DNA from: Hevea brasiliensis | Taxonomy: Eukaryota > Streptophyta > Magnoliopsida > Malpighiales > Euphorbiaceae | Length of the DNA: 64,000 nucleotides | Direction: 5' to 3' | NCBI RefSeq assembly: GCF_030052815.1 | Contig: NW_026614725.1 | Location: 62,001 to 126,000, forward strand | Shown: piece by piece, positions 37,693-56,275 of the stretch | Layout of the letters: each line of letters opens with the position of its first letter | Position numbering within the stretch: the stretch's first letter is position 1 | Program-made: the position numbers and the translations under genes | Notes under the pieces: model-generated | The model's database searches: none | The model's input: the letters and a program-made list of their open reading frames with translations, nothing else | Told to the model about the DNA's origin: nothing

Positions 37693-39929
37693 CGATAATA
37701 TTTTAGCGATGCATTTAAATCCATTAGTAAATATACTTTAATTAACTATAAATTACATACGGGTCAATAATAAATATACCACTAATATTACCTTTCGCTA
37801 ATAATAAGTTTTCTTGCAGATTATGTCTAAATATATGATTTCAAATAATCTATTTTAGAACATTTTTTCTTTAATTTTTTGTCATGCGTTCAATTAAAAT
37901 AATTGATATTTATATGCATACTACCTTCAAAAAATGTTTTGACGTTAGTGCTCATTTATTTTATTTTTTTTTTATAAGCTATTAATATTAGCTCATTTAT
38001 GAGAATGCTCATTTATTAATTTCATGTAATTTAATAGTAGAAACTTATATTATTTGATGTATTTCAGTAGCTTCTGTTTTTCAATTTCCAAGATGTAAAA
38101 TATTCTTCCTTGCAAACTAGAGTGACGAATTTAATTTTTTAATTTAAAAATAAATTTCTTTTTTCTTTTCCTTTTTTTAAATTTTCATTACACAATTAAG
38201 AAACTAGTCAATTTTATTTTTACCTTTTAATCACATCGTTTTGTTCATTAAAATAGAAGGAATTAATGACAGTAAATCAAATTTTGACATGGAATTAATA
38301 AATGCATCAAAAACGACCAATCATTTGTCTCCTAATAAAGAAGAATACAATTAAAGAAATGGCCTCATAAATGAAACATGGTTCAATTGAGGCCGCACAA
38401 CATTATGGTCTCACACCGTACACACAATATTGAAGTTTCAAGAAGTATGATGATCAAGAAATCCTCTTTATGCTTTAGATTTGATGAATATTTTTCATCT
38501 AAATATTATCTTTTTATGTTTCATATAAATAATAATAAAAATTCTTATAACCAAAGAAAATTATCATATATGTTTTTTTTCTTTTATAACAATCTTCTGC
38601 ATTGTAATATGGTTACCTAATTATTAAATTATTAAACATATGTTTGCTTTTTTAAAACTTAAAACAATGACATGACAAGTTGCTAGTAGTTACAATTTTT
38701 TATTTTTTTTTTTTATTATTTTTTTTAAGAATATACATTATTTATTTTGAATGCACGTACTCTTTTATTTTCCTTTCAATTTCTTTGAATTCGGATACTT
38801 CCATCACTATCCCATGCTTATGATAATTTTTTGTTTAAATAATATAATTCTATAACCTTTGGAGGAATAAGAAAGTTATTGGAAGTTGCACGCATATATA
38901 TAGACGCATGCATCTCATCCTGACATCATATTATCATAGCTCTCAAACATTACCCTTTGTTAATGAAATTTTTCCTTGCCATTTATGTGAATAAAGAATT
39001 TATTCGATGCAATTGCTGTCAATATTATATAGATAACGAATAATAAAATTGTTATATATACAGTAATTATATCCTAAAATTTCTCACTCATTCTACCCAC
39101 TATAGATTGTGTATTTGTGTGTATGTGTGATAATTATGAGTTCTTTTAATAAGAAAAATGTGATAGAATTTGAAAAGAGCCATGTGGCCTTCGGAGGAGC
39201 AATGCCATTGTGAGTCATTAATCGACTTTCTCTGCCCTCATCTCCTCTCTCTTTCTTGTTTGGTATACAAGCCTTAATCAGATCAAGAGGACGAGTGGAG
39301 GAGCCATCTTCTCCTCTCTCTTTCTTTTTCGACATACAAGCCTTAGCCAGATTAAGAGGATAAGTAGAGGAGCCAATAACAATGAAAGCGAATCTATTAT
39401 ATAAGCGAGATCTATTGACTGCAGAACAAGCGTTAATTTTGTATGTTTTTAGTAGATCTATTGACCTAGGAATAGTTGCCAAACCCATGCCAAGTTTTTC
39501 TTAGTTTTATTACAAATAATCCATTTTATATATAAAAAAAAAAAAACTAGTTATATTAGCAAATGTATTTTGATTTAATTAATATAATTAAGATATTTCC
39601 TGCATTTCTATTTTTGGTTAAAAAAAAAGGTAATATCAAGTAAAAAATATAGCTAAATTTCTTATTAGGAGCTAAAACATGAAAAAAATAGAAGCTTGAA
39701 TATTCTTGTACATGTGATATAGCTATGTGAATTCCAAATAATGAGGGACAACTTCAATAAATATATGAAAGTACACTGTCTGTATCTAACTTTTCAAGAA
39801 TCTGGACTGCAAATGCCACAGAAGGAACAACTTAAATCAATGAATAACTATGAATATATTGTGCACACTGTCTATCTAGCTTTATACCAATCTAGATTAC
39901 AAATGCACAATATTGTTCTGTTGCTTTTC
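37693..39929. repeat. Array intergenic block upstream of copy 3's 3' end
   Basis: The left part to about 38260 is unshared AT-rich DNA. From about 38270 the array landmarks appear in the usual order (AATGCATCAAAAACGACCAATCA, AGAAATCCTCTTTATGC, GAATTCGGATAC) and continue to the gene 3' flank. The block has no beta-glucosidase promoter or exon 1 on its left, so its own upstream gene is missing. It includes the 131-codon version (39093-39488) of the open frame described at 12523. Confidence 0.75.
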
Positions 39930-42947
<3,018 letters not shown>

Positions 42948-45900
42948 CCTTCACTACTAATGCTCTTCTCTTCTGCTGCTGCACAACTAATAACAGAGGT
43001 TAACTTCTTAATGGATTGTGTAAATGCTAGGATATCATCGTCCCTTTATATAGAGAACTCATTGGCATTTTTTATATTTTTTTATTACTAGTTGGATATG
43101 CTGCCTGCCAATGCAACTTCTCATTTATGGTCAAATATAATGATCAAACTTCACGGTCAATTAAGGAAAGGATTATGTATAATTTATGTTAATTAATTAA
43201 TTGGTATATAATATATGTGCAAGTTGCTATCACAACTGCCAAAAGGATGGCAGTTTTAATTTGCTTATTTTTCATGGAATTGCAGTATTTGATTTTTTTT
43301 TTCCTTTTTTTATTTAAGCCTTCGTGATATAAGGGTTTTAAATGTTCGTATTTGTTTAGGGGAAATTGATTTCAGGGGATTATTAATCTTCTTCATTTTA
43401 TTTCACTAGTGGGTATGTTCTAGTTGGCACTGCAATTTCTAATGGGAAACTGCACTACAAGAACCTAAAATTGACCAAGCAAGTTGATAAGATTTTTAAT
43501 AAATCTAGTGTCCTTTTTCTCAAAGACAAATAAGGGCCATCAGTTACATGTCATCTTCATTCTTACCATCTCTTACTGTAAGTCCACTATTTATTATTCG
43601 ATATATTAATGCCCATATGGGATATGACCATTCAAAGTTACCAATACCAACCAAAGTTAGCACATACTCAAGATTTATTAATAATAATAGATTTAATAAT
43701 TTTTTACTCAACATCTATCAATAATGATAGATTTAAAAAGATATATGCTTAGAATTTATTTCAAAAGGATATATCTATGAGTTATTTAAAAATATAAAAA
43801 ATAAAAAAAAATCAGCAGAAAAAGATGGAGATAATCACCAATAAAAGCACTTACTAATTGCTAGTTAAAAAGGAAAGCGAAGGGAAAAAGGAGAAAAGAG
43901 AAAAGAAATTACAAGAACAATGAGAGAGGGACATACATCTTTTAGAGACATATCCCTTATCAATTACTTGATTAAAGAAAAAGTCAATTTTCCTTATGGT
44001 TGCCATATCATGGACAAATCTGATAATATAAGGTGAAAATTATTTTGCAAAGATAAATCACTAGAATTAAAATTTTATTAATTCAATTAATAATGGTATG
44101 ATTGAAATTAGAATTTATACTCTTAGTTTTATAAATAATTTTAATATTATTAAATCAAAATCCATAAATAAATTGTTTAATTCAACAAGTCATTCACTAC
44201 AAAACGAATCAATTTTTGTTCGTTCAAAATCGAATAAATTAATGCCGAAAAAAAAAAAAAAACTTTGACATAGAATTAATTAATTAACAAATGCATCAAA
44301 ACCAACCGATCAATTGTCTTTTAATGGTCAATAGGCAATAATAAGCTGCTTGGTGGTGTGCTCATTAATGTTATTAATTAGCCAGTGAATGAAAAATAAT
44401 TAAAAAGAAGAAATCTACCAAATCCTGAAAAAAGAATGTAATTAAAGAAATAGCCACACAAACAAAACACGTTTCAATTACGACGGCCCCAAAAATATGT
44501 TATGTCACCGTTCACACAATGTTGAAATTTAAAGATAATTTTCATATAACAATATTATTATCCCTAGCCTATATTCAGGGGCGGACGCACGGCAATGGTT
44601 GGAGGCCTCTCCCAATTTTTTTTAATTGCATACATTATCAATTATTTTATTTTAATTAGAATTAAGAGTTTATATGTAAGGGACAATTGGGCCCCTCAAT
44701 GTTTTTTAAAAAAATTAAACTTAAAAATTATAATGTTAATAATAAAAGATAATAATAGTAATGATAATAATAATTTTATGAAATTCAAGTAAAAAAATAT
44801 TTTAAAAGTGAAAATAATAATAATAATAATTAAATATTACACAGTTAATATATATATATAAAATAAAAAATAATGGAAAATGAAAAAAATAAATAAAGTT
44901 TCAAGTTTTTTTTTATGTCTTATTTTGTATTTTTATGTCTTATTTTAGGTGCTAGATTGAGTGCAGATGGAATATATGCTACCTTGGGTGTGATATGTGC
45001 CTTTTTTTTTTTTACTTTTTCTAATTATTTAAAATTAATAAAATATATAATTTATAAAAAAAATAAATAAATACTGATTATTATTTAATAAAAATTTAAT
45101 TTATAAATTTTTATTAATTATATAATCTTATAATTATTTAAATGATTTTTCTAACAAGTGCAACATTCTCAGTAACATTTATTAAATATGTTTATTTATT
45201 ACTAAAATTATATCAATAAATAAGAAATTATATTTTTTATATGCTATTACACTCTTTTTATATATTATTATACATTTCTATATAATATTAATATTTTTCT
45301 AATTTAAAATTGATAATAAATGAACATATTGAAGAATGAATTTATGTTTATTTTATGTCTTTAAGTGGATTTGTTGCAGTTTTTCCTTCTCACCAGCAAA
45401 GAGGTTCTCTAGTTATTTGATTTTTTGTTTTCATTTGGAAGACAAGCCTCTGTAATTGATATTGATAGAGGGAATCGGTGAGAGAGACAGGGAGATGGGG
45501 AGATGGTTGAAGATGATGAGGATAAAATAGTAATTAAATTTTTTTTTCTTTTAACTTATGTCGTGGCAGTGAGATAACTAGGAAATCGGTAATAATAAGT
45601 CAAAAGGATATTATTATTATATAAAAATAATATTGAGGTGGTTTTGCAAAACAAATTAAAGTTTAGGGTAATACTATTACAATATCGTTCAAAGATAACT
45701 GGTGAAAATTATCCTGAAATTTGACGGCAATGGGCTCAAGAAATCCCTCTGCTTTCATGTCTTTGCAATAGTCCTATGTTTTAGATTTGATGAATATTTT
45801 TTATTCAAATATTATTTTTTTAATATAATAATAAATTCTCATAAATAAAGAAAATTATTATGTGTTAATGTTCTTTTACAATAATCTTCGGCATTATTGT

Positions 45901-47083
45901 GATATAGTCATTTAATTATTAAATTATTATACTAATAAAAAATTACATATATTTGCTTTTTAAAACTAAAAGGAATTAATAATATGACAAGTTGCTGGTT
46001 GTTACATTTTTTTTTTTTTATTTCGAATGGCAGTTGATCAAGTTATTATATAATTCCCATCAATTTCTTTGAATTCGGATACATTCATCACCATCTTATT
46101 CTTATGATAGTTTTTTATTTAAATAATATAATTATATATAATCTTTGGAGGAATAAGCAAGTCCTAAGTTGGACTATGACGAGATCATAAAAAACGATAG
46201 TAAACAAGCCACCTCATACATGTATAACATTTGTTTTGTATACATAAATGCATGCATCTCATCCTGTATCTTTTCAATAATTATTTTCAACTGGTTCTTA
46301 ATTTTTCTTCCTTTCCTTATTTTATTATTGATAATGATAAAAAGCTACCAATATCATATTATCAGAGCTCTCAAACATTCAAAATAAAATCATTGCATAT
46401 AATAATTGTATATCAAAATTTCATACTCATTCAACTCATTATAGACTGTGTGTGTGTCTATATGATAATTATAAGGTCTTTTAATAGGAAAAATATGGCA
46501 TGAAAAGAACCATGTGGCCTTTGGTAGAGCAATGCCGCTGTGAGTCATTAATCGACTTTCTCTGTTCTTTCCTCCTTTTTCTTTATCGTTTAGCATACAA
46601 GCCTTAACTAGATCAAGAGGATGAGCAGAGCAGCCAGCAATAATGGAAGCAAATCTATTATACATATGAGATCTATTGACCACAAAACAGGCTTTAATTG
46701 TGGGTGTTTTGAGTAGTCTATTGACTTACGAATAGTTAACAATATATCTTTGCATTTCATTTTTGGTATAAAAATAGGTAATGTGAAATAAAAAAGTATA
46801 GCTAAATTTCTTATTAAGGATAGAAGCTTGAGAATTCTTGTACATGTGATACAATTATTGTACATGTGACATAGCCATGCGAATTTCATGTACTAAGGGG
46901 ACAACTTCAATATATGAATGAACACTATCTGTATCTAACTTTGCAAGAATCTGGATTGCAAATGCCACAGAAGGGCCAACTTAAATCAATGAATAAATAT
47001 GAGTGTATATATATATATATATGCACACTGTCTATCTAGCTTTTCAACAATCTAGATTTCGAATGCACAATATTGTTTTGTTG
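42948..47083. repeat. Intergenic region between copies 3 and 4 (array block)
   Basis: It carries the promoter of copy 3 and then, from about 43390, the same ordered landmarks as 17480-21164 and 24897-25000, without the MITE or solo LTR. It is therefore the best view here of the uninterrupted spacer, which is about 4.1 kb from start codon to next stop codon. No gene is seen; AT-rich runs and poly-A/T tracts are common. Confidence 0.8.
43044..43052 (-). promoter_or_regulatory. TATA box of beta-glucosidase copy 3
   Basis: TATATAAAG on the minus strand, about 100 bases upstream of the start codon at 42947, in the same context as in copies 2 and 4. Confidence 0.65.
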
Positions 47084-50717
<3,634 letters not shown>

Positions 50718-50820
50718 CCTTCACTACTAATGCTATTCTCTTTTTCTTCTGCTGCTGCACAACTAATAACAGAGGTTAACTTCTTAATTGTATTGTGGTA
50801 ATGCTAGGATATCGTCGTCC

Positions 50821-50829
50821 CTTTATATA
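50821..50829 (-). promoter_or_regulatory. TATA box of beta-glucosidase copy 4
   Basis: TATATAAAG on the minus strand, about 105 bases upstream of the start codon. A TTGAC cluster lies about 80 bases further upstream (50907-50938), as for copy 2. Confidence 0.68.
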
Positions 50830-51693
50830 GAAAACTCGTTGGCATTTTTTATATTTTTTTAATTACTAGTTGGATAGGCTGCCTGCCAATGCAATTTCCC
50901 ATTTGTGGTCAAATATAATGATCAAACTTGACGGTCAATATCTTGCTAAGTCCAGCGGATTAGATTAATGAAAGGATTATGTATGTACAGTTTATGTTAA
51001 TTAATTAATTGGTATATAATATATATGCAAGTTGCTGGCATACATGGCACCCGTTCAATTTTTTTTTTTTTTTTCCTTCTTAACCCGACTCCTGGGCGAA
51101 ATGGATATGTTCTAGTTGGCACTGCAATTTCTGACCGGAAACTGCACTGCAATAACCTAATAAAAAAAAAGAACAAATGATACCCATCAGCTGCCATGTG
51201 TCATCTTCATCCAATAGTATGTAGTAATCGTAATTTTTTTTTTTTTTTGTTCCGCAGATGTATGTGTCATCTGGATCATCTTAGGACTTACGTATATATC
51301 AGATCTAATTGATTTATTTTATTTAATTTATTGTATATTGATTCTAGATAATCCAATTTAAGACGTATAACTAAAACACTTATGAGGATGATCTTGTCGT
51401 TGCAAGAAAAATATATGAGAGTAACATCCTTGCAGCTGTCTGAGCGGCTAAGAACATTGTTTCCCTTAAATCTGCTGCTTCACCCAGCTAGAGTAGACGG
51501 ACACATTTCAAATGTTTATGTACATCTACCAATTTTCCTAACAGCCAAGCATCCCCCAGTTTAAAAAGTGTAAATGGCAGGGGGTCTTAGTCTCTCCATC
51601 TACTTATTTTAATACCTCTCATTATGTAATCACCGGTTATTATTGGACCAATTATATCTCTATTAAATAAAATAATATATTTATTTTCATCAT
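50830..51693. other. Upstream region of copy 4 and copia insertion flank
   Basis: The first 300 bases are the promoter-proximal block shared by all copies, including GTTCTAGTTGGCACTGCAAT near 51108. The remainder is unshared AT-rich DNA without a credible gene, ending at ATCAT (51689-51693), the left target duplication of the copia element. Confidence 0.6.
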
Positions 51694-51918
51694 TATTAGC
51701 ATAATTACAGCAATTAATATGATTATAGGAGATTTGTGTAGTATAATTATAGCAATTAGCATGATTTTAGGAGATTTGTATAACATAATTACAACAATTA
51801 TTATTCTTGTCTAAATTAGCTCATATTCTCATGTATAAATAGATGTAATATCACTGTAAATCAGACACAGACAAATATACAATTCTTTCCTTCATTACTT
51901 GTATGCTTTCTTCTAACA
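51694..51918 (+). repeat. 5' LTR of the copia element
   Basis: It starts TATTAGCATAATTAC and ends TTCTAACA. The usual TG start has become TA, while the 3' LTR keeps TG. An internal sub-repeat of about 44 bases (GCATAATTACAGCAATTAGCATGATTATAGG type) occurs twice. The likely promoter is TATAAATAGATG near 51834. Confidence 0.9.
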
Positions 51919-52047
51919 TAGTATCAGAGCCGTAAAGCTTTTATTTCTAGTTTCTGAGGTCTCTCTTCTCTCTCCACAACCTGTTCTGGTTCATTCTTTC
52001 ATTCCTGTTATTATACCATTTTTTTTTTCTCCTCATCTTGTTATCAA

Positions 52048-52770
52048 TGGAGAAATCTGATATTTCAAAACCTATTACAACAGTTCTGACTGGTTCCAAC
52101 TATAATCTTTGGGTTCAAGGAATGAAAAGTTTTTTAATAGGTCGCAAGCTTTGGCGTATTGTTACCGGTGATATCACTATGCCGACAAGAGAGAACAATG
52201 AAACTGATGCAAAATTTGCTGACTGTCTTGAGAATTGGGATAGTAAAAATCATCAGATCATCACCTGGTTTCGCAATACCTCTGTCTCGTCCATCCACAT
52301 CTAATTTGCTAATTATGACTCTGCAAAAGAAATCTGGAATTTTTTTGCGAATCGATATCAGACCACTGGACTTGCCCACTATTATCAGTTGTGGACTACT
52401 CTTCATAATCTGAAACAAGAAGCAGGTCAATCTGTGAATGATTTTCTTGCCCAGGTCCAACCCATTTGGAATCAAATATCTCAGGCCAAAATCAGTGAAG
52501 ATCATCTTCATCTCATTCAAGTTCTAATGGCTCTTCGATCAGAATATGAGGCCGTTCGAGCATCCCTGCTACATCGAAATCTACTCCCATCATTGGATAC
52601 TGCTATTCAAGAGATTATTTTTTAAGAGACTCGTCTCAGTTTGGATAAAACTCAATTTGAAACTGCTCTTGCAACTACTTGATCCTCACATCAGAAATCT
52701 AGCAATTAACTCTGTAAGAATTGTAATCAAATTGGTCATGCTTTTGCATATTGTCCTACTATATAATGCA
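52048..52770 (+). pseudogene. Copia gag
   Basis: It begins MEKSDISKPITTVLTGSNY and contains the UBN2-type gag pattern (WKGMKSFL-like segment, LWTTLHNLKQEAGQSVNDF, LMALRSEYEAVRASLL). In-frame stops occur at 52302-52304 and 52623-52625 and again later. A CCHC zinc knuckle (CKNCNQIGHAFAYC) is visible near 52710-52750, beyond the stops. Confidence 0.8.
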
Positions 52771-52922
52771 AATATTATCATGGTTACGGTCATATTCTTG
52801 AACATTGTCCCACAGGCCCTCCAAGACCAAAAGGAGGGCATTCTAAATTCAAGAATGTCTCAAAGCCTGGATCTTCATCTGTCACTGCTGTTGCTGCTAC
52901 TGAGGGTTCTACTACCATCACC

Positions 52923-53354
52923 ATGAGTGATCTTGAGGCACTATTCAAACAGGTTATCTTTTCTAATTCTCCTGCTGCCATGTCTGCCACTCCGGGTAAT
53001 TCTTATTGGCTTTTTGACTCTACATGTTGTAATCATATGACCACTAATCTTAAATTCTTGTCTTCTGCAAAACCTGTATCTTCCTTACCACCAATCCATA
53101 CTGCAAATGGTACTAAAATGAACATCACACATACTGGTCATGTGTCTACCTCAAATCTTCATCTCCCTGACACCTATTATATCTCTAATTTGGCACTCAA
53201 TCTTATTTCTGTTGGTCAGTTGTGTGAAAAAGGACTAAATGTTATTTTTTCTCCCCATGGTGTCCAGGTGCAGGATCCACAAATGGGACAGATTCTTGGG
53301 GAGGGTCGCAGAGTGGGTCAATTATTTGAGCTTGCATCTTTACATCTTCCTTAG
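52923..53354 (+). pseudogene. Copia protease region
   Basis: The segment YWLFDSTCCNHMT corresponds to the aspartic protease box, usually W.LDSGA..H. The catalytic Asp is kept but the following Ser-Gly is Ser-Thr, which should harm activity. The later part (LNLISVGQLCEKG) is the conserved stretch before integrase. The frame ends in a stop at 53352. Confidence 0.78.
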
Positions 53355-53394
53355 AGATTTGTGTCTGCAGCTACAATCCCTAATTCCTCCATTC

Positions 53395-54239
53395 ACCAAT
53401 GGCATCTTCGTCTTGGTCATGCTTTTGCCAGTAAAATTTAACCTTTAATTTCTCATGGATTATTAAGATCTACTAAGTTTGAGTCATTTAATTGTTTAAA
53501 TTGTCAACTTGCAAAACAACCTACATTATCTTTTTCTCATAATAATACTACTTCAGACACTCCTTTTGGTTTAATTCATTCTGACATGTGGGGTCCTTCT
53601 CCTATTTCTTCAATAAATAGTTTTTGTTATTTTGTGATATTTATTGATGATTATTCTCGGTTTACTTGGATATATTTTTTGAAACATCGATCTGAGTTAT
53701 CACAAATTTATATCACATTTGCAAAAATGATTAAAACTCAGTTCTCTTGTGATATTAAAATTTTCCGAACAGACAATGCCATGGAATATCAGGATTCTTC
53801 TTTACTTCAGTTTCTTAGTCAACAAGGCACCGTTGTTCAACATTCTTATCCTCACACCTCTCAACAGAATGGGCGAGCCGAACGCAAGCATCACCATATT
53901 CTTGATTCTGTACGTACTCTTCTTCCTTCTGCCTCATGTCCAAAAAAATTTTGTGGAGAAGTAGCTCTTCATGCTGTTTATATTATTAACTGTCTTCCTA
54001 CCTTGGTTCTTCATAATTTATCTCCTTTTGAAAAGTTGTTTGGACAACCTCCTGACTCTTCCATCCTTAAACCTTTTGGATATGTTTCTTTTATTCTTTT
54101 ACAACCTCATGAAGATACTAAATTCAAACGCCGTACTCATCTATGTTGTTTTCTTGGTTATGGCATTGAACACAAAAGGTATCATTGTTGGTATCCTATT
54201 TCTAATAAGTTACACATCTCTCGTCATGTTACCTTTTAG
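53395..54239 (+). pseudogene. Copia integrase
   Basis: The zinc-binding part begins near 53395 (WHLRLGHA) and has a stop before LNCQLAKQ. The open part from 53586 holds the catalytic core: FIDDYSRFTWIYFLK with the first acidic position, FRTDNAMEY with the second, and SQQNGRAERKHHHILD with the third. The tail (FKRRTHLCCFLGYG) is the usual copia integrase C-terminal motif. The frame stops at 54237-54239. Confidence 0.85.
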
Positions 54240-54355
54240 GACAATATTATATTCTCTTCTCTTTTTAAATTTCATCAACTGTCAATATTGACTCTCTATT
54301 TTTCACTGAATCCTCTAAAGAGCTGTTTCCAAGTCCTGATCCAGGTGATTTTAAT

Positions 54356-56030
54356 GTGCTCAATATTAGCCCAACTACACCTGCCCCTATTGAATCTGCA
54401 CCAGTTGTTGATCCAGTACCTGCGCCTGCATCTCCTTCTAGCACTACTCTTCGTCGTTCTACCCGTGTAAGAGAAACTCCTCATTATCTTTCAGATTTTC
54501 ACTGTTACTCTACTATTGCAACCCTTCATGAGCCTCGTTCTTATCGTGAGGCAAGTACTGACCCTCTTTGGCAGCAAGCTATGACTGACGAACTTCAGAC
54601 TTTAGAGAAAACTCATACTTGGGATTTAGTTGATCTTCCACCAAATAAGACCCCTATTGGTTGCAAATGGATTTACAAAATCAAGGCCCGTTCTGATGGA
54701 ACTATTGAACGCTACAAAGCTCGCTTAGTAGCCAAAGGGTACACTCAAGAGTATGGTATCGACTATGAAGAAACTTTTGCTCCAGTGGCCCGATTAACAT
54801 CTATTCATAGTCTCTTAGCTATTGCTGCAATTCGTAAATGGAAACTTTAAACTTTTCCAGATGGATGTCAAAAATGCTTTTCTTCATAGTGATTTAACAG
54901 AAGAGGTTTATATGCATCTTCCTCCTGGTTATCATTCTCCTCATAAGGTTTGCAAACTTCAGCGAGCCTTTTATAGATTAAAACAAGCTTCCAGGGCCTG
55001 GTTTGCCAAATTTAGTTCCACTCTTGCTCAACTTGGTTTTCTCTCTAGTCCACATGATTCTGCATTATTCACTCACCGAACTGACAGTGGTATTGTTCTT
55101 TTGTTGCTTTATGTTGATGATATGATAATAACAGGAGATGATTCATCTGGCATTTCAGAGTTACAACATTATCTCAATCAGCATTTTGAAAGTCTTGAAG
55201 TTTCTCAAAATTCTGATGGCTATTATCTATCACAAGCCAAGTATGCATCCAACTTACTTTCTCGAGCAGGCATCACTGATAGCAAAACAGTATCAACCCC
55301 GATGGAGCTCAATTGCAAACTTACACTTCTTGATGGCACTCCTCTTGATGATCCTACTTTATATCGACAGCTTGTCGGGAGTCTTGTTTATCTCACAGTT
55401 ACTCGACCTGATATTTCATATGCTGTTCATCTGGTCAGCCAGTTTATGTCTGCTCCTCGCTCAACTCATTTCTCTGCAGTACTTCGAATCCTTCGTTATA
55501 TCAAAGGCACTCTTTTTCATGGTTTGTACTTTTTCGCTACCTCCTCCCTAGTATTATCTGGCTACTCTGATGCTGATTGGGCTGGTGATCTGACAGATCG
55601 TCGCTCTACAACTGGTTATTGTTTCTTCTTGGGTAATTCTCTTATCTCTTGGCGTAGCAAAAAGCAAACTGTTGTTGCACGTTCTAGCACAGAATCTGAA
55701 TATCGTGCTCTTGCTGATGCTACATCTGAATTACTTTGGTTACGGTGGTTTTTAACTGATTTGGGTGTCACTCATTCTTCTGCCACAATGCTTCATTGCG
55801 ATAATAGAAGTGTCATACAGATTTCTCATAATTATGTATTTCATGAGCGTACCAAACATATCGAAATTGATTGTCATTTTGTATGTCATTATGTTGCTCA
55901 TGGCACCATATGTTTGATTCCTGTCTCCTCTGTCAGCCAAGCCGCTGATATATTCACCAAAACGCATCCTCCTGCTCGCTTTCAGGATCTCTTAAGCAAA
56001 CTCAAGTTGACACCTGTGCTACCACCTTGA
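54356..56030 (+). pseudogene. Copia reverse transcriptase and RNase H, frameshifted
   Basis: The first part (54356-54850) contains WQQAMTDELQTLEKTHTWDLV, GCKWIYKIK and RYKARLVAKGYTQ. Near 54845 the frame shifts, and the second part (54855-56030) continues with FQMDVKNAFLH, YRLKQASRAWFAKF, the RT active site YVDDMIITG and the RNase H segment DADWAGDLTDRRSTTGY and SSTESEYRALA. It ends LTPVLPP with a TGA at 56028-56030, just before the polypurine run. Confidence 0.9.
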
Positions 56031-56045
56031 GTTTGAGGGGGGGGG

Positions 56046-56270
56046 TGTTAGCATAATTATAGTAATTAGCATGATTATAGGAGATTTGTGTAGAATAATT
56101 ACAGCAATTAGCATGATTATAGGAGATTTGTGTAGCATAATTACAGAAATTATTATTCTTATCTAAATTAGCTCATATTCTCGTGTATAAATAGATGTAA
56201 TATCTCTGTAAATGAGACACAGACAAATATACAATCATTTCATTCATTACTTGTATTTTTTCTTCTAACA
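56046..56270 (+). repeat. 3' LTR of the copia element
   Basis: It starts TGTTAGCATAATTATAG and ends TTCTAACA. Length equals the 5' LTR. ATCAT follows immediately. Confidence 0.92.
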
Positions 56271-56275
56271 ATCAT

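Larger units (their letters stand above)
51694..56270 (+). mobile_element. Ty1/copia retrotransposon, decayed, 4.58 kb
   Basis: The element has 225-bp LTRs at 51694-51918 and 56046-56270, flanked by ATCAT on both sides (51689-51693, 56271-56275). The primer site TAGTATCAGAGCC (51919-51931) resembles the initiator tRNA-Met type. A purine run, GTTTGAGGGGGGGGG, precedes the 3' LTR. Gag, protease, integrase, RT and RNase H follow in copia order. By eye the LTRs differ at about 20 of 225 positions, and the coding region has several stops and frame changes, so it is older than the Athila insertion. Confidence 0.95.

Noticed and set aside
53586..56030. Possible host gene with integrase and reverse transcriptase domains
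   Set aside because: LTRs, target duplication, primer site and polypurine run show that it is a copia element.
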